A stretch of 56,498 bases of DNA, taken from an uncultured Pelagibacteraceae bacterium (GTDB taxonomy: Bacteria > Pseudomonadota > Alphaproteobacteria > Pelagibacterales > Pelagibacteraceae). Of this stretch, positions 25,479 through 35,206 are shown piece by piece. The position numbers were made by a program, and so were the translations under genes. Numbering within the stretch: the stretch's first letter is position 1; every line of letters starts with the position of its first letter. The notes below the pieces were generated by a model that saw only the letters and a program-made list of their open reading frames with translations, searched no databases and had not been told where the DNA came from. The DNA is taken from positions 1 to 56,498 of the forward strand of contig CACOJX010000006.1 of assembly GCA_902627645.1 (NCBI GenBank), read 5' to 3'.

Positions 25479-27760
25479 TCTTTTTTATAGTCAATAACAT
25501 CTGCAGAATATGCAGCAATCGAAGCTAAATTAATTATATCAGATGTTGAAGATCTGAGTGGTGCTATTTCAATAGGCAATCCTAGACCAATGAGCAATGG
25601 ACCTATCACTTTGGCTCTACTCATAGATTTTATCATTTTATATGAAATGGCAGCGCTATGCTGACTTGGCATTATTAAAACATTTGAGTTACCAACAATT
25701 TCGGAAAAAGGATATAGTTCTTTATAAATATCCTCAAGAGCAACATCTGGTTGCATCTCTCCGTCAAATTTAAAGTCTACCTTATTTTTCTTCAAAATTT
25801 TAACTGCATCACTCAATCTTTTTGTTCTATCAGTTGCAGGTTCACCAAATGTTGAATGAGATAAAAAAGCTACTTTCGGATCAAAACCAAACAGTCTGAC
25901 AACTCTGGCGGCAGATTTTGCCATCTCAGCTAACTGATTGGCATCAGGGTATTCTATCACTGAGGTGTCGCAAATAAATATTGTTTTACCTCTATTAACT
26001 ACTAAATTAAGACCAAACATAATTTCACCTTTTCTTGGATCTACGACTTTAGTTATTTTTTCAAGTGAAGATGAATATCTTCTTGTATTTCCAGTAACCA
26101 TTGCATCAGCGTCTTTACATGCGACCATGCACGAGGCCCAAATAACTCTATCATTTCTTATTAGTCTATCGCAATCCCATTCTAACATGCCTTTTTCTCT
26201 TTGAAGTTTCTTAAATAAATATTTTACATATTTTTCTCTCTTTTCCTTATCTTTTGAGTTTACAATCTCGATATCAAAATTTTCATTGTATCCAATTTTT
26301 TTAATTTGTTTTTTAATAAGTTCCTCTTTCCCAATCAATATTGGTATCCCTAATTTTGAATTCTTAAATGCTATTGCTGCTTTAAGCATATTTTCGTCCT
26401 CACCATCTGCAAAAACAACTTTTTTGGGATTTTTCTTAATATAACTATTAATACCTTGCATAATTGTTACAGTTGGATCTAATCTTTGTTTGAGTTGATC
26501 TTTATAATTTTCAAAATTATCAATTTTTATTCTAGCAACTCCACTATCAATAGCAGCTTTTGCCACAGCCGCAGGGATTACACTGATTAATCGTGGGTCA
26601 AATGTTGATGGAATAATATAATCTTTACCATAATGTGGTCTTTCACCTCCCATTGCTGCAACTACTTCATCTGGTACATCTTCTTTTGCTAAATTTGCAA
26701 TTGCATGAGCGGCAGCCACCTTCATTTCTTCATTAATAGTTTTAGAACGAACATCTAATGCTCCTCTAAAAATGTATGGAAATCCAATTAAGTTATTTAC
26801 TTGATTGGGATAATCAGATCTTCCTGTTGCAATAATTGCATCATTTCTAACTTCTTCAATCTCTTCAGGGGTTATTTCTGGATCTGGATTTGCACAAGCG
26901 AATATTATTGGTTTCTTCGCCATTTTTTTTACCATATTTTTAGTTAAAGCCCCTTTTGCAGATAAACCCAAAAATACATCTGTATTTTTAATTGCATCGT
27001 CAAGAGAACGATCTTTGGTTTCTATAGCGTGACTAGATTTCCACTGATTTAAATTATCTCTACCCTTAAAAATTACACCCTTTCTATCGACCATGGTAAT
27101 ATTTTTTTGAGGAACACCACTTTTTTTAAATAGGTTGCTACAAGCCATTGCTGATGCACCAGCTCCATTTATTACAACTTTAATTTTGTTTATTTTTTTT
27201 TTGGTTATATCTAGTGCATTCAATAATGCTGCTGTAGTAATTATAGCTGTACCGTGTTGATCATCATGGAAAACAGGAATGTCTAAAATTTCTTTAAGCC
27301 TTTCTTCTATGATAAAACAGTCTGGTGCTGCAATATCTTCAAGATTTATTCCTCCAAAGCTAGGGGCAAAATTTTTTATACTGTTAATTATTTCATTAGG
27401 GTCTGAAGAATCTATCTCTAAGTCAATTGAATCAATATCTGCAAACCTTTTAAACAAAACAGCCTTTCCTTCCATTACAGGTTTGGATGCTAAGGCGCCT
27501 AAATTTCCCATTCCTAATATTGCAGAACCATTGCTTATAACTGCAACTAAATTTCCTTTACTTGTGTAATCGAATACAGTTTCTGGATTTTCACTAATAG
27601 CTCTTACTGGAGCCGCAACTCCTGGTGAATATGCTAAAGCAAGATCCCGCTTTGTAGTCATATTTTTCGAAGATGAAATTTCAATCTTGCCAGGTTTTTT
27701 GTGGCTGTGAAATTCTAAAGCTTCTTTATCTGTATAATGATCAACTTTTGTTTTTTTCAT
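25475..27760 (-). CDS. maeB: NADP-dependent malic enzyme with phosphotransacetylase-like domain
   Basis: Oxidative decarboxylation of malate to pyruvate. Residues about 1-430 form the malic enzyme: TKRDLALAYSPGVAAP, FHDDQHGTAIIT (metal site) and the NAD(P) fold VVINGAGASAMAC. Residues about 430-761 are a phosphotransacetylase-like domain (KVVFADGEDENMLKAA and VLIMPSQHSAAISYKM), normally regulatory in MaeB. From ATG 27760 it has 761 aa; an in-frame TTG at 27769 is three codons earlier. It is divergent from murJ with a 50-base gap. Confidence 0.95.
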   Translation of the reverse strand: MKKTKVDHYTDKEALEFHSHKKPGKIEISSSKNMTTKRDLALAYSPGVAAPVRAISENPETVFDYTSKGNLVAVISNGSAILGMGNLGALASKPVMEGKAVLFKRFADIDSIDLEIDSSDPNEIINSIKNFAPSFGGINLEDIAAPDCFIIEERLKEILDIPVFHDDQHGTAIITTAALLNALDITKKKINKIKVVINGAGASAMACSNLFKKSGVPQKNITMVDRKGVIFKGRDNLNQWKSSHAIETKDRSLDDAIKNTDVFLGLSAKGALTKNMVKKMAKKPIIFACANPDPEITPEEIEEVRNDAIIATGRSDYPNQVNNLIGFPYIFRGALDVRSKTINEEMKVAAAHAIANLAKEDVPDEVVAAMGGERPHYGKDYIIPSTFDPRLISVIPAAVAKAAIDSGVARIKIDNFENYKDQLKQRLDPTVTIMQGINSYIKKNPKKVVFADGEDENMLKAAIAFKNSKLGIPILIGKEELIKKQIKKIGYNENFDIEIVNSKDKEKREKYVKYLFKKLQREKGMLEWDCDRLIRNDRVIWASCMVACKDADAMVTGNTRRYSSSLEKITKVVDPRKGEIMFGLNLVVNRGKTIFICDTSVIEYPDANQLAEMAKSAARVVRLFGFDPKVAFLSHSTFGEPATDRTKRLSDAVKILKKNKVDFKFDGEMQPDVALEDIYKELYPFSEIVGNSNVLIMPSQHSAAISYKMIKSMSRAKVIGPLLIGLGLPIEIAPLRSSTSDIINLASIAAYSADVIDYKKD

Positions 27761-27810
27761 TTCTAACAATTAGGTGTACAAATGGGGTAAAATTAAGACT
27801 AATATGATTT

Positions 27811-29340
27811 ATGAATTTAGTTAAGTCAACAGGGACTTTTGGTTTTTATACTATAATCAGCAGATTACTTGGTTATTTAAGAGATGTTCTGATTGCAATT
27901 TTTCTTGGAACAAGTTTTTTAGCTGATGTATTTTTTGTAGCATTCAGAATACCAAATACCTTTAGAAGACTTTTTGCTGAGGGGACCTTTAATGCAGCAT
28001 TTGTTCCAAGTTATACCTCTGAATTAGCAAAGAGCGATTCTAAATCAAGAAGTTTTGCTAATAAAATTTTTAACTTGTTATTTTTAGGTTTATTTTTTTT
28101 AGTTCTTATCATTGAAATATTTATGCCTGCATTTGTGAGTTTAATAGCTCCTGGTTTTGTTCAGGATAACGAAAAAATTGAACTTGCTACAAGTCTTACA
28201 AGAATAACTTTCCCCTTTTTATTATTTGTAAGTTTATCTTCTTTTTTCGCTGCAATACTAAATTCTCATAATAAATTTGCAGCAGCTTCAGCAGCTCCAA
28301 TTATTTTAAATTTAGTTTTAGTTGGAATATTATTTTTAGGAAATTATTTGGATGATAAATTAATTTACCTTCTTTCATGGGGTGTATCAGTGGCCGGATT
28401 TATACAATTAGTCTTTTTATACAAATTTGTTAAAAAATTCTATGTGATTAAATTTGATTTTAATTTCAAAATAAATAATCAAGTAAAAAGTTTTTTTAAA
28501 AAACTATTACCAAGTATTTTCTCCTCTGGGGTTACACAAATAAATATATTAGTTGGTACAATAATTGCCTCATTTCAAGCAAGTGCAGTTTCTTACTTGT
28601 ATTATGCAGATAGAATTTACCAAATAAATCTAGCAATAGCTGGGATTGCGATTGGTGTAGTGGTTTTACCACAATTATCAAAACATATTTATTTAAAGAA
28701 AAAAGATAAGATTACTTTAATACAAAATAAAGCTCTTGAATTAAGTATGTTTTTAAGTTTACCAGCTTCTGCTGCATTATTAGTAGGTTCAGAGCAAATC
28801 ATATCTGCATTATTTGGATACGGGTCATTTGATGAAGAAGCAGTGCTTAACTCAGCTAAAGCACTTTACTATTTTGGACTAGGGTTGCCAGCTTTTGCGT
28901 TGATAAAAGTTTTTTCAACTTTTTTCTTTGCTAACCAGGATACCAAAACTCCATTTTATATTTCTTTTATTTCTGTAGTTTTAAATATTTGTATCAGTGT
29001 TTATTATTTTAAAAGTGTTGGTTTTATCATTATACCAATAGCAACAACAATCTCGTCTTGGTTTAATTCTTTACTACTTTTTATTTTTCTAAAAAAAAGA
29101 AATCTTTTTAAATTTAATAATATTTTTTTTGAAAAAATTATTAAAATATTTTTTGTATCATTTCTTATGGCTTTATTTTTTAAATTTTTAATTTCAATCT
29201 TTGAAAATCAATTAGCATATGAATATTATTTAAAATCATTTTATTTGATATTGAGTGTTTTTTTAGGACTTTCATTTTATTTAATATTGTCATTACTAAT
29301 CAAAGCATTTAAATATAATGATATAAAATTAAAATATTAA
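27811..29340 (+). CDS. murJ: Lipid II flippase MurJ (MviN)
   Basis: Polytopic inner-membrane protein moving lipid II for peptidoglycan synthesis. The N-terminal hallmark [15 protein letters not shown] is followed by [20 protein letters not shown], and many hydrophobic segments give an estimated 13-14 helices. 509 aa matches the family. It is two bases upstream of trpS, so they are probably co-transcribed. Confidence 0.95.
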   Translation: MNLVKSTGTFGFYTIISRLLGYLRDVLIAIFLGTSFLADVFFVAFRIPNTFRRLFAEGTFNAAFVPSYTSELAKSDSKSRSFANKIFNLLFLGLFFLVLIIEIFMPAFVSLIAPGFVQDNEKIELATSLTRITFPFLLFVSLSSFFAAILNSHNKFAAASAAPIILNLVLVGILFLGNYLDDKLIYLLSWGVSVAGFIQLVFLYKFVKKFYVIKFDFNFKINNQVKSFFKKLLPSIFSSGVTQINILVGTIIASFQASAVSYLYYADRIYQINLAIAGIAIGVVVLPQLSKHIYLKKKDKITLIQNKALELSMFLSLPASAALLVGSEQIISALFGYGSFDEEAVLNSAKALYYFGLGLPAFALIKVFSTFFFANQDTKTPFYISFISVVLNICISVYYFKSVGFIIIPIATTISSWFNSLLLFIFLKKRNLFKFNNIFFEKIIKIFFVSFLMALFFKFLISIFENQLAYEYYLKSFYLILSVFLGLSFYLILSLLIKAFKYNDIKLKY

Positions 29341-29342
29341 TT

Positions 29343-30344
29343 ATGGCAAAAAAAATTTTTTCTGGTGTTCAGCCTACCGGTAATCTTCATATTGGAAATT
29401 ATTTAGGAGCAATTAAAAATTTTGTTGACTTAAACAATGACAATCAAAATAAGTGCGTTTTTTGTGTAGTGGACCTTCATGCTGTAACTGTTGCTCAAGA
29501 TCCAAAAATCTTGAGAAATAATATACGTGAGACAGTTGCAACTTTCATTGCAAGTGGGATTGATCCAAAAAAAAGTATTATATTTAATCAATCGCAAGTA
29601 GGCGCACATTCTGAGGCTGCATGGATCTTAAGTTGTGTTGCAAGGATGGGCTGGTTAAATAGAATGACACAGTTTAAAGAAAAAGCAGGCAAAGATAAAG
29701 AGAAAGCAAGTGTGGGACTTTATTCTTATCCAATCTTAATGGCAGCAGACATTTTAATATATGATACTACTCATGTTCCAGTAGGAAATGATCAAAAACA
29801 ACATTTGGAATTATGTAGAGATATTGCTCAAAAATTTAATAATGATTTTGGAGTAAATGATTTTTTTAAAGTTCCAGAGCCTCTTATTCAAAAAGACTTT
29901 TCAAGAATAATGAGTCTTAAAGATGGATTAAAAAAAATGAGTAAATCAGAATTGTCAGATCTAAGCAGAATAAATTTAACAGATGATAAAGACCAGATTA
30001 TAAATAAGATTAAAAAAGCAAAAACAGACACCTTACCAATGCCATCAACTATACAGGACCTTAATGAAAGACCAGAAGCAAAAAATTTAATAGGTATATA
30101 TTCAAGTTTGAAAAACTCAACTTTAGAAAAAACAATTCAAGAATTTTCAGGAAAAAATTTTTCAGAATTTAAAGAAGATTTATCTCAAATTACAATTGAA
30201 AAAATTAGTCCAATATCAAAAGAAATAAAAAAATTATTAAGTGATCAAAGTTATTTAGATAAAATATTGGAAGAAGGCTCTAAAAAAGCAGACGAAATAG
30301 CCTCTAAAAAGATAAAAAAAATTCATGATATAATGGGTTTTTAA
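29343..30344 (+). CDS. trpS: Tryptophanyl-tRNA synthetase
   Basis: Class I synthetase charging tRNA-Trp. The HIGH-type motif [16 protein letters not shown] is at residues 7-22. [13 protein letters not shown] and [13 protein letters not shown] shape the active site, and the KMSKS loop (KKMSKS) is at about residue 198-203. 333 aa. It lies directly after murJ and 51 bases before nfuA. Confidence 0.97.
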   Translation: MAKKIFSGVQPTGNLHIGNYLGAIKNFVDLNNDNQNKCVFCVVDLHAVTVAQDPKILRNNIRETVATFIASGIDPKKSIIFNQSQVGAHSEAAWILSCVARMGWLNRMTQFKEKAGKDKEKASVGLYSYPILMAADILIYDTTHVPVGNDQKQHLELCRDIAQKFNNDFGVNDFFKVPEPLIQKDFSRIMSLKDGLKKMSKSELSDLSRINLTDDKDQIINKIKKAKTDTLPMPSTIQDLNERPEAKNLIGIYSSLKNSTLEKTIQEFSGKNFSEFKEDLSQITIEKISPISKEIKKLLSDQSYLDKILEEGSKKADEIASKKIKKIHDIMGF

Positions 30345-30395
30345 TAATTTCGGATTAACAGTTTTAATTTTGAAATTATTGACTATATATTAAAT

Positions 30396-30935
30396 ATGTT
30401 CGTTCAGACTGAAATAACTCCAAATCCAAACTCATTAAAATTCTTGCCGGGAAAAAAAGTTTCAAATATTGGGATTTTTGAAATTACTGATAAAAATAAA
30501 ACGGATAATGAGCTTGTGAGAAATTTGCTCTCAGTAAATGGTGTAGAAGGTATTCTGTTAGCTGATGATTTTATTTCAGTTAATAAATCACAGAAAATTG
30601 ATTGGGAAGAAATAAAACATATTATTATTTCTTTAATAAATGATTTCTATTCAGAAGGCAGAGATTTTGTTTTAGACAATAAAGAAGAAAAAGATCAATC
30701 CGAATTTACTGATATTGAAAATCAAATAATTAAAATTTTAGATCAAAAGATACGTCCTGCAGTCGCTAGGGATGGAGGAGATATTAAATTTAAAGAATTT
30801 AAAAATGGGGTAGTGAAAGTAAAATTGCAAGGAAGTTGTTCTGGTTGTCCTAGCTCCACATTAACATTAAAACAAGGTGTTCAAAATCTTTTAAAGCATT
30901 ATATAAAAGAGGTAAAAGATGTTGAAGCAATTTAA
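30396..30935 (+). CDS. nfuA: NfuA/NifU-type iron-sulfur cluster carrier
   Basis: Scaffold or carrier delivering [4Fe-4S] clusters to targets. The N-terminal Nfu_N domain starts MFVQTEITPNPNSLKFLPG. The C-terminal NifU domain has RPAVARDGGDIKF and the cluster-binding CSGC in GSCSGCPSSTLTLKQGV. 179 aa, full length for the alphaproteobacterial form. Its last 17 bases overlap the glucosaminidase gene. MiaB nearby (33875) is an iron-sulfur client type. Confidence 0.95.
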   Translation: MFVQTEITPNPNSLKFLPGKKVSNIGIFEITDKNKTDNELVRNLLSVNGVEGILLADDFISVNKSQKIDWEEIKHIIISLINDFYSEGRDFVLDNKEEKDQSEFTDIENQIIKILDQKIRPAVARDGGDIKFKEFKNGVVKVKLQGSCSGCPSSTLTLKQGVQNLLKHYIKEVKDVEAI

Positions 30936-32040
30936 ATTTAAAAAATTAAAATTTCTTAACGTAAATAGAAAAAAAAAGACAACTGAGGTTGTGTATTTAT
31001 TTGGAGAAAGAGTAAGTAGTTCAATTGGAAGAACAATAATCTCCGGACTTGCAGTCATAGGTTTTTTTTATATAGCTCCAGTCTTTATTAATTTTGCAAA
31101 TGAAGAGATTTTTTCAAATGAGTTTCAAAACGACTCTAGAAAAGTAATGGTCTATAAATTAAATGGTAAAGAAGAGGAAATCAGCGTTGATCTTAATGAA
31201 ACTTTTGATGAAAAAGATTTGTTGTCAGATATTCTAACTTTAAATGATTTGGAAACTGAGTCTGTGAGACTTAGTGCTTCTACAATTAGTCAATTATTTG
31301 AAGATACAAATTATAATTTAGACGACGTAAGAGAAAATAAACTAGTAAGACCAGTAGCATTAACATGGTTGCCGAATGAAATTAAACAAATTGAAAATAC
31401 CAAGAAAAGAAAAAATTTATTTATTCAAATTGTTTTACCACTTATTCTGGAGGAAAATAATAATATTAAATTAGATAGATTAAAATTGTTTGCGATCATT
31501 AACAAAAATAATAACACTAAATTAGAAAAAAAATGGTTAAATCAAAAATATAAACAATATGGTGTTCCCTCTAAAGATTTATCTACCTTAAAGATTAGGA
31601 TGGATGAAATTCCAACATCTCTGGCAATAGCTCAAGCTGCTAAAGAAACTGGATGGGGTACATCGCGTTTTGCTCTAGAGGGAAATGCCCTGTTTGGACA
31701 ATGGACATGGTCTGGTGAAGGACTAAAGCCAAAAGATGCAGAAAAAAATGAAGGGCATAAAGTGATGAAATTTAATGTCCTACAGGCGTCGGTAAGAGCT
31801 TATCAAAGAAATCTTAATACGCACAAATCTTATAGAGAGTTCAGGGAAGCAAGAGCAAAGTTGAGGGATCAAGGAATTGAGTTAGATAGTATTATCTTAT
31901 CAGAACATCTGGATAAATACGCTGAAACCGGACAACAGTATGTAAAAACTATTCAAAAAATTATTAATCAAAATAATTTAAAGGACTTTGATGATGCTAA
32001 GTTACTTCCTTCAAGTAAGAAACTAGAGAGTCTTATTTAG
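30919..32040 (+). CDS. Bax-like glucosaminidase-domain protein
   Basis: Probable peptidoglycan N-acetylglucosaminidase. A single N-terminal membrane segment (ISGLAVIGFFYIAPVFINF, about residues 41-59) anchors a periplasmic domain. The catalytic region is SLAIAQAAKETGWGTSRFA with the expected Glu, then GNALFGQWTW and the conserved FNVLQASVRAYQRNLNTH. 373 aa. It overlaps nfuA at its start and the convergent polysaccharide deacetylase by eight bases at its end, so two cell-wall-type enzymes face each other. The precise bond cleaved is inferred. Confidence 0.87.
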   Translation: MLKQFKFKKLKFLNVNRKKKTTEVVYLFGERVSSSIGRTIISGLAVIGFFYIAPVFINFANEEIFSNEFQNDSRKVMVYKLNGKEEEISVDLNETFDEKDLLSDILTLNDLETESVRLSASTISQLFEDTNYNLDDVRENKLVRPVALTWLPNEIKQIENTKKRKNLFIQIVLPLILEENNNIKLDRLKLFAIINKNNNTKLEKKWLNQKYKQYGVPSKDLSTLKIRMDEIPTSLAIAQAAKETGWGTSRFALEGNALFGQWTWSGEGLKPKDAEKNEGHKVMKFNVLQASVRAYQRNLNTHKSYREFREARAKLRDQGIELDSIILSEHLDKYAETGQQYVKTIQKIINQNNLKDFDDAKLLPSSKKLESLI

Positions 32041-33100
32041 AATTTTTAACAATAGTAAACTGGGTTCCAAACCATCTCCATTTACCGTTATCATTTAATG
32101 AGCAATTTATTCTACCTCGTCTTGGAATAAATTTTTCATTAAAATTTACTATCATGTTATTACCTTCAAAAATTAATTCAGGTTTTTTCCACTCACCACC
32201 ATCATTTGAATAGCAAGTAATATTTCGAATATTTTGCTGTTCATTAAAAAATTTAACAGTTAATTGTGGTGGGTTGATTTTATCGTTAATCTTTTTTTCT
32301 TCAGGTAAAATATCTTGATACTCGAGTGGGGCATAATTTATTACAGATTTAAATCTTTTTAGATCTCCATATTTTTCATTAATTGGAAATCTGGGTAATT
32401 CAAATTTATCTTTATTTAAATCAATTACTCCAGAATGTTGTCCAAAAGCAATAGTAAATTTTTGAGAAATATAATCTTTCATAAATTTTGAGTATTCGCC
32501 AAATGGGTAAGAAAATATTGACGGAACATATCCTAATTTTTCTTTAAAAATCTTACTTGATGTTTCTATATCGTTTATAAAATCTTCATTCGATACATCA
32601 ATTAAATATTCATGTGTATGAGAATGATGTCCAATCATTCCAAGATTTGAATTTTCAATTTCCAATATTTGATCCCAAGTCATATATCCTTTTTTACCTA
32701 CAGGCTCAGTTGAAACGAATAAGATAAATGGAATATTGTTTTTTTTGAGATACGGCCACGCTTCATCATAAAAAGATTTAAATCCATCATCAATTGTAAT
32801 TAAAATTCTCTTTTCTTTTTTTGGTTGATCAAACTCTTTTTCAAAGAGTTTTGGATAATAAAATTTATAATTGAGTTTTCTAATCATTTTCATTTGTTCA
32901 TCAAAAATATTCATTCTTATATTTGTTGATGGATATTTATTTTCGTTAAAACGATGGTACATTAAAGACAAAACACCACTATCATTTGAAAATGATTTGA
33001 TATTATTCTGTTCTGATTTAGAATTATTTAAATAAAATAATTGTAATATGAACAAACTAATAATTGATGCAGTCAAAGAGAATATTTTTTTAATGGTCAT
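32033..33100 (-). CDS. Polysaccharide deacetylase (NodB-type) with signal anchor
   Basis: Secreted or membrane-anchored carbohydrate esterase 4 family protein. An N-terminal hydrophobic segment (residues about 4-24) is followed by the NodB domain. LITIDDGF has the metal/catalytic Asp pair (104-105) and GHHSHTHEYL gives the H-x3-H metal ligands at 159 and 163. FSYPFGEYSKFM is a third family motif. The C-terminal 80 residues are a beta-rich extension. 355 aa. The start codon lies 53 bases inside the divergent tsaB gene. Substrate is not evident (GlcNAc polymer or peptidoglycan likely). Confidence 0.88.
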   Translation of the reverse strand: MTIKKIFSLTASIISLFILQLFYLNNSKSEQNNIKSFSNDSGVLSLMYHRFNENKYPSTNIRMNIFDEQMKMIRKLNYKFYYPKLFEKEFDQPKKEKRILITIDDGFKSFYDEAWPYLKKNNIPFILFVSTEPVGKKGYMTWDQILEIENSNLGMIGHHSHTHEYLIDVSNEDFINDIETSSKIFKEKLGYVPSIFSYPFGEYSKFMKDYISQKFTIAFGQHSGVIDLNKDKFELPRFPINEKYGDLKRFKSVINYAPLEYQDILPEEKKINDKINPPQLTVKFFNEQQNIRNITCYSNDGGEWKKPELIFEGNNMIVNFNEKFIPRRGRINCSLNDNGKWRWFGTQFTIVKNSK

Positions 33101-33434
33101 TAATGATAATGATACTTATAGTATTAGTTATGAAAATAGCAAAACTAATTATGAAAAATTAATAGTTTTAGTAAATAATTTTCTGAATTCAAAAAATATA
33201 AATTTAAAAGATATTTCTGCAATTTATCTAAATATAGGCCCTGGTAGTTTTGCAGGAATAAGGAATTCTATTTCTGTTATAAAAGCGATTAATTTGGTTA
33301 TGAAAATTGATTATTATTGCTTTAGTTTTGAATATTTTAAAGAAATTAAGGAAATAGAATATGAAAATATTCCCAGTTTATGCGATAAATTTAATGTTAA
33401 AAAAAATTTGATTAATCCTATTTATATAAGTTAA
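33048..33434 (+). CDS. tsaB: TsaB-like protein, half length (tRNA t6A synthesis partner)
   Basis: Partner of TsaD in making N6-threonylcarbamoyladenosine on tRNA. The N-terminal strand MNKLIIDAVKENIFLMVI and the signature GPGSFAGIRNSISVIKAI (GPGSFAGIR at 64-72) match TsaB. At 128 aa it is little more than half of the usual 220-230; the second actin-like lobe is almost absent, and the frame closes with a normal stop 8 bases before fur. The first 53 bases overlap the divergent deacetylase. rimI, often next, is missing. It may be a minimal functional form or a decaying gene. Confidence 0.8.
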   Translation: MNKLIIDAVKENIFLMVINDNDTYSISYENSKTNYEKLIVLVNNFLNSKNINLKDISAIYLNIGPGSFAGIRNSISVIKAINLVMKIDYYCFSFEYFKEIKEIEYENIPSLCDKFNVKKNLINPIYIS

Positions 33435-33442
33435 AATTATTT

Positions 33443-33874
33443 ATGTCAGATAATATTGAACAAAAATGCTTGGCCAAAGGTGTTAAGCTAACTGAGCAAA
33501 GAAAAATTATTGTAAGAGTGATTTCAGAGTCTAAAAAAGCTTATGGAGAGTCAGATCATCCAGACGTTGATGAGCTCTATAGCAGAGTATCAAAGGTAGA
33601 TCCTAAAATAAGTATTGCAACAGTTTATAGAACTGTAAAATTATTAGAAGAAGCTGGAATATTAGCGAAACATGATTTTAAAGGTGGAAAAGCAAGATAT
33701 GAGGCAATGGTTGAAAGTCATCACGATCATTTAATAGATGTTAAAACTGGAGAAATTATTGAATTTGTTGATAATGAAATTGAAGAGCTTCAAAAAAAAG
33801 TTGCTGAAAAACATGGTTATACGCTTGTAGATCATAAATTAGAATTGTACGGGGTAAAGAAAAAACCCCAATAA
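33443..33874 (+). CDS. fur: Fur-family metal-responsive repressor
   Basis: DNA-binding regulator of metal uptake; in Alphaproteobacteria this orthologue may act as Fur or Mur (manganese). A winged helix (KLTEQRKIIVRVI and ISIATVYRTVKLLEEAGIL) precedes the metal-binding region with SHHDHLIDV (HHDH at 93-96). No CxxC structural zinc motif is visible, as in many alphaproteobacterial Fur/Mur proteins. 143 aa. It lies 8 bases after tsaB and abuts miaB with no gap. Confidence 0.93.
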   Translation: MSDNIEQKCLAKGVKLTEQRKIIVRVISESKKAYGESDHPDVDELYSRVSKVDPKISIATVYRTVKLLEEAGILAKHDFKGGKARYEAMVESHHDHLIDVKTGEIIEFVDNEIEELQKKVAEKHGYTLVDHKLELYGVKKKPQ

Positions 33875-35203
33875 ATGAATCAAAAAATTTTTATTAAAAC
33901 TTTTGGATGTCAAATGAATGAATACGATTCAAATCGTATTTTCGATACAGTAAAAAAAATTGGTTTTGAGAAAACTGAGAATTATGAGGATGCTAATTGC
34001 TATCTTTTAAATACTTGTCATATTAGAGATAAAGCGAAAGAGAAAGTTTATCATGAAATAGGAAGAGTAAAAAAAATCTTTAGGTTCAAGACTAAGCCAT
34101 TAGTAATAATTGCAGGATGTGTAGCTCAAGCAGAAAATCAAGAAATGCTTAAAAGAGAACCCTATATTGATTTAGTTATCGGTCCACAAGCATATCATAA
34201 GATTAATGAAATGATTTTGAGTTATAGTAAGAAAAAAGAAAAGAATGAGGAAACGGAATTTGACTCTATTTCTAAGTTTGAATATCTCGACGAAATTAAG
34301 AATGAGTCTGGAAAAGTATCCTCATTTCTAACAATCCAAGAGGGTTGTGATAAGTTTTGTCATTTTTGTGTTGTTCCTTTTACAAGAGGACCAGAGTATT
34401 CTAGGCCAATTAAACAAATTTTGGATGAGGTTAAATCTTTAGTTGATCATGGAACAAAAGAAATAATTTTATTAGGTCAAAATGTAAATGCTTACAGACA
34501 CGAAAAATATAAATTATCAAATTTATTATCAGAAATTGAAAAGCTCTCTGGAGTTAAAAGAATTAGATATACTACCTCACATCCCAAAGATATGACTGAA
34601 GATCTAATTGAAATCTATAAACACTCAAAAAAATTAATGCCTTTAATTCATTTACCTGTTCAGAGCGGTTCTAATAAAATTTTAGATCTTATGAATAGAA
34701 AACATACCATAGAGGAATATTTAGACATATTTTTTAAACTAAAGGAAATTAATCCAAATATAGAGTTTTCCAGCGATTTTATTATAGGTTATCCAGGTGA
34801 AACCGAAGAAGATTTTGAAGAAACAATCAACCTTATTAAGAAAATAAAATTTATAAATTCCTACTCTTTTATTTTTAGTCCAAGACCCGGAACCATTGCT
34901 GCTAAATTAGAATTTATTGAAAAAAAAATTTCAGTTGTGAGATTAGAAAAAATTCAAAATCAGTTATTTCAAAATCAAATAATAATGAATAAATCTTTAG
35001 AAAATAAGACCCTAAACATTCTTGTAGAAAATTTTACTGAAGATAAAAAGAAACTTTTTGGGCGTTCAGAGCACATGACACCAGTAATATTAAGTGGTAA
35101 AGAAGATTATATTGGAAAAATTGTACCAGTTAAGATAAATAAAAGTAATAGTAGAACTTTATTTGGAGAAATAATTAATAACTCAGATCAAAAGGTGGCT
35201 TAA
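33875..35203 (+). CDS. miaB: tRNA-2-methylthio-N6-isopentenyladenosine synthase MiaB
   Basis: Radical-SAM methylthiotransferase modifying A37 of tRNAs. The N-terminal UPF0004 domain provides the auxiliary cluster Cys in TFGCQMNEYDS, LNTCHIRDKA and IAGCVAQAE. The radical-SAM triad is in CDKFCHFC near residue 157. A C-terminal TRAM domain contains GKIVPVKI. 442 aa, full length. It starts immediately after the fur stop and is followed by phoH after 3 bases. Confidence 0.97.
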   Translation: MNQKIFIKTFGCQMNEYDSNRIFDTVKKIGFEKTENYEDANCYLLNTCHIRDKAKEKVYHEIGRVKKIFRFKTKPLVIIAGCVAQAENQEMLKREPYIDLVIGPQAYHKINEMILSYSKKKEKNEETEFDSISKFEYLDEIKNESGKVSSFLTIQEGCDKFCHFCVVPFTRGPEYSRPIKQILDEVKSLVDHGTKEIILLGQNVNAYRHEKYKLSNLLSEIEKLSGVKRIRYTTSHPKDMTEDLIEIYKHSKKLMPLIHLPVQSGSNKILDLMNRKHTIEEYLDIFFKLKEINPNIEFSSDFIIGYPGETEEDFEETINLIKKIKFINSYSFIFSPRPGTIAAKLEFIEKKISVVRLEKIQNQLFQNQIIMNKSLENKTLNILVENFTEDKKKLFGRSEHMTPVILSGKEDYIGKIVPVKINKSNSRTLFGEIINNSDQKVA

Positions 35204-35206
35204 AAA

